In this document: positions 1 to 5,237 of the stretch, piece after piece | How positions within the stretch are numbered: the first letter of the stretch is position 1 | Layout: every line of letters begins with the position of its first letter | NCBI GenBank assembly: GCA_024709285.1 | Contig: JANJWY010000179.1 | Coordinates: forward strand, 1-9,705 | Length of the DNA: 9,705 bases | Direction of reading: 5' to 3' | Source of the DNA: Erysipelotrichaceae bacterium | GTDB taxonomy: Bacteria > Bacillota_I > Bacilli_A > Erysipelotrichales > Erysipelotrichaceae | The notes under the pieces: model-generated | The model's input: only the letters and a program-made list of their open reading frames with translations | The model's database searches: none | What the model was told of the DNA's origin: nothing | Translations under genes and position numbers: made by a program

Positions 1-153
1 ATCTGAAGCTAAAATAAAACGGTCATTATCAAAAATCGACGTATAATATGCCGAATACCGTTGAAATTTAGCCTCATCGATATCATCATTGTCAAACCAC
101 TGACAACCAGATAAAATCAGTGAAAGAATGATGACAAACATCCATTTACGCAT
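1..153 (-). CDS. Putative lipoprotein, N-terminal 51 residues only (runs off left edge)
   Basis: An open frame begins at ATG 153-151 and is still open at base 1. It starts MRKWMFVIILSLILSGCQWF: two basic residues, a hydrophobic stretch and a lipobox LSGC with the acceptor cysteine at residue 17. This is a classic type II signal peptide, so the product should be a lipid-anchored extracytoplasmic protein. An AGAGGTG Shine-Dalgarno lies 5 nt before the ATG, and an extended -10 promoter sits just upstream (171-179). The mature part visible is short and acidic at first (FDNDDIDEAKF) and I recognise no domain. The signal peptide resembles that of the other lipoprotein in the window (6497-7264), but the mature parts show no obvious kinship. 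The function cannot be told from this fragment. Confidence 0.72.
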   Translation of the reverse strand, partial: MRKWMFVIILSLILSGCQWFDNDDIDEAKFQRYSAYYTSIFDNDRFILASD

Positions 154-170
154 ACAAACACCTCTGATGT

Positions 171-179
171 ATTATAACA
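171..179 (-). promoter_or_regulatory. Extended -10 promoter for the left-edge lipoprotein gene
   Basis: On the minus strand the sequence TGTTATAAT contains a perfect TATAAT (176-171) preceded by the extended TGn element. A -35 at 17 bp spacing (199-194, TACACC) matches TTGACA poorly, so the extended -10 probably carries the promoter. It lies about 10 nt upstream of the AGAGGTG ribosome-binding site of the minus-strand gene and overlaps the divergent promoter of the plus-strand small gene. Confidence 0.55.
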
Positions 180-203
180 CAAAGCGAACTTTTGGTGTAT
201 AAT
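174..203 (+). promoter_or_regulatory. Promoter of the small plus-strand membrane-protein gene
   Basis: A perfect TATAAT lies at 198-203, with a weak 4-of-6 -35 (ATAACA, 174-179) at 18 bp spacing. The -35 shares bases with the -10 of the divergent promoter on the minus strand, so the two promoters overlap and may compete. The expected start of transcription falls almost on the GAGGTG ribosome-binding site (211-216), giving a very short leader. The -35 assignment is tentative. Confidence 0.5.
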
Positions 204-222
204 GGTTTTCGAGGTGATGATC

Positions 223-384
223 ATGACATCAAGACAAAAAGCAGGTTTGTTATTTGTTCTGGCAGGCGTTTACTTGTTAATATTAAACGTTTTTCCAAAC
301 CTCGGACAATACTTGCGTAACATTCTCAGTTGGCCGTTGATTTTGATTATTCTCGGAACATATCTGGTCTTTTCAAAAAAATAA
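223..384 (+). CDS. Small two-helix membrane protein, LiaI/LiaF-type transmembrane domain (DUF5668-like)
   Basis: The product is 53 residues: a short basic head (MTSRQK), a hydrophobic helix about 7-24 (GLLFVLAGVYLLILNVF), a short turn with NLGQYLRN, and a second helix about 35-50 (LSWPLILIILGTYLVF), ending SKK. The pattern G-L-L-F-V-L-x-G ... W-P-L-I-L-I-I-L-G is that of the LiaI-LiaF-like transmembrane family (DUF5668), which occurs as a stand-alone hairpin or as the N-terminal part of LiaF-type envelope-stress regulators. The start is set at ATG 223 because GAGGTG (211-216) lies 6 nt before it. An in-frame ATG at 202 lies inside the TATAAT box and would not be transcribed from that promoter, and ATG 217 abuts the Shine-Dalgarno. 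No soluble LiaF domain or LiaRS partner is visible. The gene is convergent with tyrS and shares its terminator. Family membership is by pattern only. Confidence 0.68.
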   Translation: MTSRQKAGLLFVLAGVYLLILNVFPNLGQYLRNILSWPLILIILGTYLVFSKK

Positions 385-408
385 CCGCTCAAAAGAAGCG
401 GTTATTTT
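378..408. terminator. Bidirectional intrinsic terminator shared by tyrS and the small plus-strand gene
   Basis: ATAACCGCT (381-389) pairs perfectly with AGCGGTTAT (397-405) around a 7-nt loop, and A:T pairs extend the stem to 378-408 (12 bp). Read on the minus strand the hairpin is followed by seven T, a strong terminator for tyrS. Read on the plus strand it is followed by a weaker TTTTAT tract. The stem contains the stop codons of both convergent genes (382-384 for the plus gene, 409-407 for tyrS). Confidence 0.85.
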
Positions 409-1654
409 ATACATGTCGGATAACGAAATAGTATTTTTTGCCTTTGCGAATCACGGTCAATGATTTGTGTAAGGCGTTTTCTTTTTTAACCACAAATTCC
501 AAATCCGTAGTTTTGCTGCCATTGACCAATACGGAACCCCCTGTAATCAAATCACGCGCTTCCCTCTTACTTTTTGCTGCACCTACTCCAACAAGACAGT
601 CAATCAGCAATGTATCCTCAGAAATTTCCCCAAAAGATGCTTCAGCCAAAGCAACTTCCAATTCAACTAGACTCAACTGATCAAACTGACCGGAAAAAAG
701 AACTTCAGATATTTTTTTTGCAGATGCAACCCCATCCAAACCATAAACCAACGCAGTAAGTTCTTCAGCCAGAGCTTTTTGAGCCAGGCGCAAATGAGGA
801 TCTTTTTCGGTTATATCAGCAAATTCCATGATTTCACCTACAGTTTTGAAGGACAGCCGTTTCATAAAATCAATGACATCATTGTCTGACACATTGATCC
901 AATATTGATAAAAAGTGTATGAATCGGTTTTGTCCGGGTCAAGCCAGATATTTTTGCCTTCACTCTTGCCAAACTTACTTCCGTCAGAATTCGTTATCAA
1001 AGGTGATGTAACACCAAACACCTTGGCCTGATTTCCAACGACTTTGCGAATGAGTTCACTGCCGCTGGTCAGATTGCCCCATTGATCACTCCCGCCAATC
1101 TGCATTTCACAATTGTGATTCTGATACAGATGCAGCCAATCTGCCGCTTGTAATATCGTGTAGGTGAATTCAGTAAATGATATCCCGGTAGACAGTCTTG
1201 AGGAGACGATGTCTTTGGCAATCATATAATTGACATTAAAATGTTTGCCGAAATCACGAAGAAAAGTCAATATGTCAATTTTACTCAACCAATCATAGTT
1301 ATTAACGATGGTTACCGGTAAATCCGTGTTACACAATATCGACCGGATTTGTTTAGAAATTCCAATAATATTCTGATTGATTTCTTCCAAAGTCTGTAAA
1401 GATCTCTCAGTCGTCGGGCGCGGATCACCAATCATCCCCGTTGCTCCGCCTATCAGTGCAATCGGATGATGACCTTGTTGCTGATAACGTTTCAATAGCA
1501 GCAACTGCTGCAAGTGGCCAATGTGCAAAGAATCGGCTGTTGGATCAAAACCGCAATAAACAGTCATCGGACGCTTGATTCTGTCTTTCAAACCTTCTAA
1601 ATCAGTAACATCTTTAATCAGTCCCCGCCAAGTCAATTCATCTAGAAAATCCAT
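407..1654 (-). CDS. tyrS: Tyrosyl-tRNA synthetase (TyrRS)
   Basis: This cytoplasmic class I synthetase charges tRNA-Tyr with tyrosine. At 415 residues it has the usual bacterial length. The Rossmann catalytic domain shows YCGFDPTADSLHIGH with the HIGH signature at residues 44-47, the GGSDQWGN loop at 188-195 and the KMSKS-type loop KFGKS at 227-231. Residues about 345-410 form the C-terminal S4 RNA-binding domain (VGVGAAKSKREARDLI followed by GGSVLVNG). The ATG at 1654 is preceded by an AAGGGAG Shine-Dalgarno about 7 nt away. The gene is preceded by its own promoter and a T-box leader with a UAC specifier, so expression should rise when uncharged tRNA-Tyr accumulates. It ends in a strong hairpin terminator. 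No defect is seen. Confidence 0.98.
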   Translation of the reverse strand: MDFLDELTWRGLIKDVTDLEGLKDRIKRPMTVYCGFDPTADSLHIGHLQQLLLLKRYQQQGHHPIALIGGATGMIGDPRPTTERSLQTLEEINQNIIGISKQIRSILCNTDLPVTIVNNYDWLSKIDILTFLRDFGKHFNVNYMIAKDIVSSRLSTGISFTEFTYTILQAADWLHLYQNHNCEMQIGGSDQWGNLTSGSELIRKVVGNQAKVFGVTSPLITNSDGSKFGKSEGKNIWLDPDKTDSYTFYQYWINVSDNDVIDFMKRLSFKTVGEIMEFADITEKDPHLRLAQKALAEELTALVYGLDGVASAKKISEVLFSGQFDQLSLVELEVALAEASFGEISEDTLLIDCLVGVGAAKSKREARDLITGGSVLVNGSKTTDLEFVVKKENALHKSLTVIRKGKKYYFVIRHV

Positions 1655-1673
1655 GTTTTCTCTCCCTTCAAAT

Positions 1674-1699
1674 AAAAAACGCCCTTGATTCCAAGGGCG
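1674..1699 (-). terminator. T-box attenuator terminator upstream of tyrS
   Basis: On the minus strand CGCCCTTG (1699-1692) pairs with CAAGGGCG (1687-1680) around a 4-nt loop, an 8-bp stem followed by six T (1679-1674). It is the default-off terminator of the T-box. Its 5' arm includes the CCTT (1696-1693) used by the competing antiterminator. Because no other terminator lies between ccpA and tyrS, it probably also ends readthrough from the ccpA unit. Confidence 0.92.
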
Positions 1700-1873
1700 C
1701 TGTTGCGCGGTACCACCTTAATTCACTTTCGTGCACTTTGTCCGTTAACGCCGGTAACGTCTTTACTTTTCATAAAGAAGCTCAGGGCTGTATTTCATTG
1801 CTTGATCCAACAGTTCTCACCAAACACTGTCTCTCTTTAGGAGGTCACAATTACTTCTTCCCATCGTTGCGAT
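1674..1873 (-). promoter_or_regulatory. Tyr-specific T-box riboswitch leader of tyrS
   Basis: The leader, read on the minus strand, has the parts in order. A stem I base is formed by AAGAAG and CTTCTT. Inside stem I the sequence GAGAGACAGTGTTTGGTGA resembles the conserved apical motifs. The specifier region GAAATACAGCC places a UAC tyrosine codon at 1792-1790. A stem III hairpin (CGTTA, 7-nt loop, TAACG) follows. The antiterminator is textbook: AAGG (1719-1716), the 7-nt bulge TGGTACC (1715-1709), GCGC, AACA loop, GCGC, then CCTT (1696-1693). The bulge TGGT can pair with the ACCA end of tRNA-Tyr, agreeing with an A discriminator base. Binding of uncharged tRNA should favour the antiterminator. 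The 5' end is estimated from the promoter at 1880-1908. Confidence 0.95.
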
Positions 1874-1879
1874 AATGAA

Positions 1880-1908
1880 ATTATATATAATCCGAAGTCA
1901 CCCGTCAA
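1880..1908 (-). promoter_or_regulatory. Sigma-A promoter of the T-box/tyrS unit
   Basis: TTGACG (1908-1903), a 17-bp spacer and a perfect TATAAT (1885-1880) on the minus strand form a near-consensus promoter. The -35 begins directly after the last base of the ccpA stop codon (1911-1909), so there is no spare space between the two genes. The predicted transcript start, near 1873, is just before stem I of the T-box. Confidence 0.88.
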
Positions 1909-2898
1909 TTATTTTGTGGACTGACGCGGTGTAAACAAATAACTCAACTCGATTTCCCGTTCTTCAAATACTTCCTGATGCAACAGTTTGGTCATCATTC
2001 GCATGGCAACGGCACCTAAATCATAAGAAGGAATTGAGAAACTGGAAAGGCGCGGACGAACCATTGCGTTATATTTCGTATCAATAACACAAATGATTTC
2101 CATTTCTTTTGGAACGGCAATATTGTTTTCATTGGCAGCGTTGATAGCAGCCAAAGCTTGAGAATCACGATAAGCAATAATCAAATCATGTTTTTTGTCT
2201 TTGAAATAATTCGACAAAAACTCATATGAACTTCGATACATGGCAGGAATTTCAATATAATTCTCAAATTTTAACTGATTTTCTTCAAATGCACGTGTTA
2301 CACCTTTAATCAACTGGTTTATTGCATACGAATTCTTACGGTCCTGAACGATAGCAATATCTTTCTGACCACGTCCGATATACTGTAAGGCTAACTCGTA
2401 CGCTGCCTTTTCGATATCCACATAAACACAGGCAACATTATTTTCGGACATGCGGTTACCGATCAAAACGATGGGAAACTGATACTTCGTCAGTTCTCTC
2501 AACTCATTGTACAATAGCTTGTCATTAAATATGACGACCCCATCCACCCGTGACTTAATGATATTCTCAATGATTTCATTGATTTCAAGTATTCCTTCAG
2601 TCGTCGTGTGCAACATGATATTGTACTTGTAAATTTTTGCGACATCCAACAAGCCGTTAATGATCTGACCGGTGTAATTAAAACTGGCTTCCGGGACAAC
2701 CAGGGCAATCGTTGTCGTTTTTTGCAACGCCAACCCTTGAGCAATCGCATTGGGTTTGTAACCCAGCTTTTCAATTGCTGACTCAACGCGAGCCCGCGTA
2801 TCCTCTCTGACGATTTCCAAACCGTTTATGACACGGGATACTGTTGCAAGAGAAACCTTCGCTTCATTAGCTACATCATAAATAGTAACACGTTTCAT
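1909..2898 (-). CDS. ccpA: CcpA-type LacI/GalR-family catabolite control protein
   Basis: The product is 329 residues with a typical LacI layout. The N-terminal helix-turn-helix is VTIYDVANEAKVSLATVSRV (4-23), the hinge follows around YKPNAIAQGLA (48-58), and a periplasmic-binding-protein-like core runs to the end. It looks like CcpA rather than a sugar-specific repressor. IYKYNIML (89-96) matches the CcpA MYKYNIIL region, SYDLGAVAMRMMTK (291-304) keeps the Tyr-Asp, Arg and Lys that contact Ser-phosphorylated HPr in known CcpA, and the C terminus is RQSTK. Core positions differ from Bacillus CcpA: AYRDSQALA replaces the GTDEMALG region, and VPEASFNYTGQIING replaces VIPDISNIFYAELARG. The gene lies 8 nt after the helical-protein gene, with an AGGTGG site overlapping that gene's stop, so it is co-transcribed from the promoter at 3905-3933 and perhaps from murC. 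Expected role: carbon catabolite repression and activation. Confidence 0.88.
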   Translation of the reverse strand: MKRVTIYDVANEAKVSLATVSRVINGLEIVREDTRARVESAIEKLGYKPNAIAQGLALQKTTTIALVVPEASFNYTGQIINGLLDVAKIYKYNIMLHTTTEGILEINEIIENIIKSRVDGVVIFNDKLLYNELRELTKYQFPIVLIGNRMSENNVACVYVDIEKAAYELALQYIGRGQKDIAIVQDRKNSYAINQLIKGVTRAFEENQLKFENYIEIPAMYRSSYEFLSNYFKDKKHDLIIAYRDSQALAAINAANENNIAVPKEMEIICVIDTKYNAMVRPRLSSFSIPSYDLGAVAMRMMTKLLHQEVFEEREIELSYLFTPRQSTK

Positions 2899-2906
2899 TT
2901 CCCCAC

Positions 2907-3512
2907 CTACTTTTCTTCTTCTTTGGATTTTGGCTTGAGCCAGTCTTTCAGTTTATCTACTGCTTTTTCAGCAAAATCAACTGTTTTTTCTTTAGCATCT
3001 TCTATTTTTTCCTGAACATCCGGCCGATTGATAAACTCATCGACTTTTTCTTTGGCATTTTCATAAGTCTCAACCGTCACTTTGACAGCTTTGTCCTTAA
3101 TTTCAGTAAACTTCTCGACAAATTCTTCATTTTCATTTACTTTGTCCATGACTTTGTCCTTGATTTCTACCGTTTTGCTCTTAACACTGGCGAACCGTTC
3201 TTTCCAAGCTTCATCATCTTTGATTTCGATAAGTTTTGCCTTCGCATCGCTAAGCAATTCGAGAGTCTTTTCTTTCGCCTGATGAAGCTTAGCCTTTAAT
3301 TCTTCATCTTCCTTCAAATCATGAATAAGTTTTTTTGTAGACTCAATAACGCTTTCAATCGCTCTTAATACATCTTCCTTGATTTTTGAGACCTTATCTT
3401 TCTCATTGTCCTTTAACTCTACAATAACCTGATCGACATCTTCTTTGAAATTTTCTACATTTCTCACGATTTCGTCAACAGCTTGTTCTACCTGTTTATC
3501 TGCTTCACTCAT
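2907..3512 (-). CDS. Repetitive charged all-helical protein in the YtxH position
   Basis: The 201-residue product is dominated by Lys, Glu, Asp and Val. It has no cysteine, no glycine-rich turns, no signal peptide and no membrane segment. It reads as long amphipathic helices of the kind seen in LEA-like, apolipoprotein-like and YtxH-like proteins. Residues about 69-179 hold four diverged repeats of roughly 28-35 residues (see the repeat entry). In B. subtilis the gene after ytxG is ytxH, a general-stress gene whose product has an N-terminal membrane helix. That helix is missing here, so homology is uncertain and I give no symbol. The start is set at ATG 3512, preceded by AAAGGAGAG; a longer frame to 3608 is the out-of-frame body of the upstream gene. 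It overlaps the upstream DUF948 gene by 8 nt and ends 8 nt before ccpA, so all three should be translated together. A membrane-surface or stress role is plausible but unproven. Confidence 0.8.
   Translation of the reverse strand: MSEADKQVEQAVDEIVRNVENFKEDVDQVIVELKDNEKDKVSKIKEDVLRAIESVIESTKKLIHDLKEDEELKAKLHQAKEKTLELLSDAKAKLIEIKDDEAWKERFASVKSKTVEIKDKVMDKVNENEEFVEKFTEIKDKAVKVTVETYENAKEKVDEFINRPDVQEKIEDAKEKTVDFAEKAVDKLKDWLKPKSKEEEK
2976..3308 (-). repeat. Four diverged helical repeats within the YtxH-position protein
   Basis: Units begin near EELKAKLHQAKEKTLE (70-85), EAWKERFASVKSKTVE (101-116), EEFVEKFTEIKDKAVK (129-144) and PDVQEKIEDAKEKTVD (164-179). Shared positions are a hydrophobic residue, then Lys or polar, a hydrophobic three residues later, and K-x-K-(T/A)-(L/V) at the end. 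Spacings are 31, 28 and 35 residues. The repeats are visible in protein, not as clean DNA repeats, so the duplication is old. Confidence 0.6.
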
Positions 3513-3885
3513 TTTCAGTCTCTCCTTTCTGTTGGGTTTTTTTCGTTTTAACTTTATTGACCGCTGATAGCGCGGTATCCTTGATCCACTCAAAATTTTC
3601 CGAAACAACGCGAACCGCGCCTTTCACTGCAGATTCGGTCGCCGTATGTACCAAATCAATGGAATGTGACAGACGAGAAAGCGTTGACAATGGCGCTTTG
3701 AACTCATCTAAACTTGAATTTACTTTATCCATGGCTGTATTTACTTTTCCAACCGTTTGTCCCACATCGGCTAAAAGCAAATAAACTCTGCGTAAAATCA
3801 TTATAAGAAAAATCAGTACCACTACGCCTAAAAAAGGCAATAACTGTACTGAAACTCCTTGTAGTGCACGCAATAATTCATCCAT
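3505..3885 (-). CDS. ytxG: DUF948 family membrane protein (YtxG-like)
   Basis: The product is 126 residues. One membrane helix lies at about 13-34 (VQLLPFLGVVVLIFLIMIL), followed by RRVYLLLADVGQTVGKVNTA and a long predicted coiled-coil segment with regular polar-hydrophobic spacing (MDKVNSSLDEFKAPLSTLSR), then a lysine-rich tail (KVKTKKTQQKGETENE). This N-in, single-span plus coiled-coil layout, the N-x-(A/V/S)-x-x-x-V register and the place directly after murC fit DUF948/YtxG. In B. subtilis ytxG belongs to a sigma-B stress operon; its biochemical role is unknown. ATG 3885 has a strong GAGGTGAT site. It starts a unit separate from murC, with a promoter in the 50-nt gap, and overlaps the next gene by 8 nt. 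Confidence 0.85.
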   Translation of the reverse strand: MDELLRALQGVSVQLLPFLGVVVLIFLIMILRRVYLLLADVGQTVGKVNTAMDKVNSSLDEFKAPLSTLSRLSHSIDLVHTATESAVKGAVRVVSENFEWIKDTALSAVNKVKTKKTQQKGETENE

Positions 3886-3904
3886 TAGTGATCACCTCAG
3901 AATT

Positions 3905-3933
3905 ATTGTACACAATTTTGAAAATATTTTCAA
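3905..3933 (-). promoter_or_regulatory. Sigma-A promoter of the ytxG-helical protein-ccpA unit
   Basis: TTGAAA (3933-3928), a 17-bp spacer and TACAAT (3910-3905) on the minus strand each match the consensus hexamers at 5 of 6 bases. The predicted start falls at about 3898, right at the GAGGTGAT ribosome-binding site (3898-3891), so the leader would be very short. No hairpin with a T-run separates murC from this promoter, so murC transcripts may also read through. Confidence 0.72.
3918..3933. promoter_or_regulatory. Perfect 16-bp palindrome overlapping the -35, possible cre-like operator
   Basis: TTGAAAATATTTTCAA is perfectly self-complementary and covers the -35 hexamer. Its inner 14 bases, TGAAAATATTTTCA, fit the CcpA cre pattern TGWNANCGNTNWCA at every fixed position except the central CG, which is TA here. 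The regulator encoded two genes downstream is of CcpA type, so autoregulation is an attractive inference. The missing central CG, which most LacI-family operators carry, argues against it. Confidence 0.4.
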
Positions 3934-3935
3934 GA

Positions 3936-5237
3936 TTATTGATAGCGCTTTACCCAATCACTCAAATTATATATGTCCTTCGAACTCATAAACAAATAAA
4001 CAGCCGGTTTGTATGCTGCCAGACGCTTGGCATCCTGCTCATTTTCGTCAACGATGAAACTTCCTTCGATCATTTTCTGCAGATAAGTAATATCGATATC
4101 AATTCCTTCTTCTTTGTCATCAATGCTTGTAAACGGACATAAAGCAACGACATCGGCCTTAGACAATGCATCTGCAAACTCTTGGGCAAAACGCAATACT
4201 CTGGAAACCCGATGCGGCTTAAATATGGCCACCAGTGTTTTTCCGGGATAACGTTTACGGGCTGCATCGACGGTAACAGAAACTTCTGTCGGATGATGAG
4301 CGTAATCATCTATAAAAATACTGTCCTTTACTGAGGTTATAACGAATCGGCGTTTCGCACCTTTAAACATAGAAAGCCCCTCGTTACACTGCACGGCCGT
4401 CAGCCCTTCAATATAACCGATCGTAATGGCTGCAAGACTGTTATAAAGCATATGCGTACCCACAAACGGTAACTCAAACCGGCCAAAATGTTTTCCCAAT
4501 ATGAAAACATCAAAGGCGGTCGATGTAGGAGTTTCCACAATGTTTTCAGCCAGTACATCATTTCCCTTATTTATCCCATAAAATAAAACTCTCGAAGATA
4601 GCTGTAGATTCCTTGATCGCGGATCATCCCCATAGACGATGCACACTTCACTGACATTCCGTGAGAACTGTTCGTATGCTGATGCATAATCCGCTTCATC
4701 TTTAAAATAATCCACATGATCGATGTCCACATTGGTAATGACGGCAATCTGAGGTTTATATGCCAAAAAATGACGGCGGTACTCACAGGCTTCCGCAATC
4801 AGATAACGATCGTTTTTTCCCAACATCCCATCGCCATCACCGATTAAGTGGCCTGTACTAAAAAACTGACCCATCATCGTTGATACCATATTGGTCGTCG
4901 TGGTTTTTCCATGACTGCCCGCAATAGCTACTGTCCGATAGTTTTCCATTAGTTTTCCTAAAAACTCATGATATCGGAATATCTTCAGGGTTTTATTGGC
5001 TCTTGCCCGTTTAACTTCTTCAAAATCCTCCAGAAAAGCATTACCAATGACAACCGTTGAATGATCCATGATTTCATGGGTCAAAAAAGGATAAACCGGA
5101 ATATTGCGACGGTGCAATTCATCTTCTGTAAAGATGTGTTTTTCAATATCACTGCCGGAAATGGACTCACCGATGTCATGCAGCATACATGCCAATGCCG
5201 CCATTCCGGCTCCTTTGATTCCAATTAGAAATATCAT
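3936..5237 (-). CDS. murC: UDP-N-acetylmuramate--L-alanine ligase (MurC)
   Basis: MurC is the cytoplasmic ATP-dependent ligase that adds the first amino acid, L-alanine, to UDP-MurNAc in peptidoglycan synthesis. The 433-residue frame has the full Mur ligase layout. The N-terminal UDP-binding domain opens with IGIKGAGMAALACML (5-19). The central ATPase domain has the P-loop GSHGKTTTT (107-115), AEACEYRRHF (148-157) and NVDIDHVDYF (169-178). The C-terminal domain has DDYAHHPTE (310-318). Length and the GIKG-G-M, SDIEKHIFT features match Firmicute MurC. Its ATG overlaps the upstream gene's TGA by 4 nt, with a GGAG site 5 nt ahead, indicating translational coupling to the linker-like gene before it. 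No defect is seen. Confidence 0.97.
   Translation of the reverse strand: MIFLIGIKGAGMAALACMLHDIGESISGSDIEKHIFTEDELHRRNIPVYPFLTHEIMDHSTVVIGNAFLEDFEEVKRARANKTLKIFRYHEFLGKLMENYRTVAIAGSHGKTTTTNMVSTMMGQFFSTGHLIGDGDGMLGKNDRYLIAEACEYRRHFLAYKPQIAVITNVDIDHVDYFKDEADYASAYEQFSRNVSEVCIVYGDDPRSRNLQLSSRVLFYGINKGNDVLAENIVETPTSTAFDVFILGKHFGRFELPFVGTHMLYNSLAAITIGYIEGLTAVQCNEGLSMFKGAKRRFVITSVKDSIFIDDYAHHPTEVSVTVDAARKRYPGKTLVAIFKPHRVSRVLRFAQEFADALSKADVVALCPFTSIDDKEEGIDIDITYLQKMIEGSFIVDENEQDAKRLAAYKPAVYLFMSSKDIYNLSDWVKRYQ

Noticed and set aside
438..759. Plus-strand open frames opposite tyrS
   Set aside because: They lie wholly inside the S4-domain end of tyrS, have no Shine-Dalgarno and give no recognisable protein.
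3513..3608. A longer N terminus for the helical protein starting at 3608
   Set aside because: It is the out-of-frame reading of the ytxG lysine-rich tail, and AAAGGAGAG directly precedes ATG 3512.
3918..3933. The TTGAAAATATTTTCAA palindrome as a murC terminator
   Set aside because: The stem would be almost all A:T with no room for a loop, and it is not followed by a T-run. An operator or promoter element is the better reading.
4130..4143. A partial cre match (TGTAAACGGACATA) inside murC
   Set aside because: The right half misses two fixed positions and the site is deep in a coding region. One such match in 10 kb is expected by chance.
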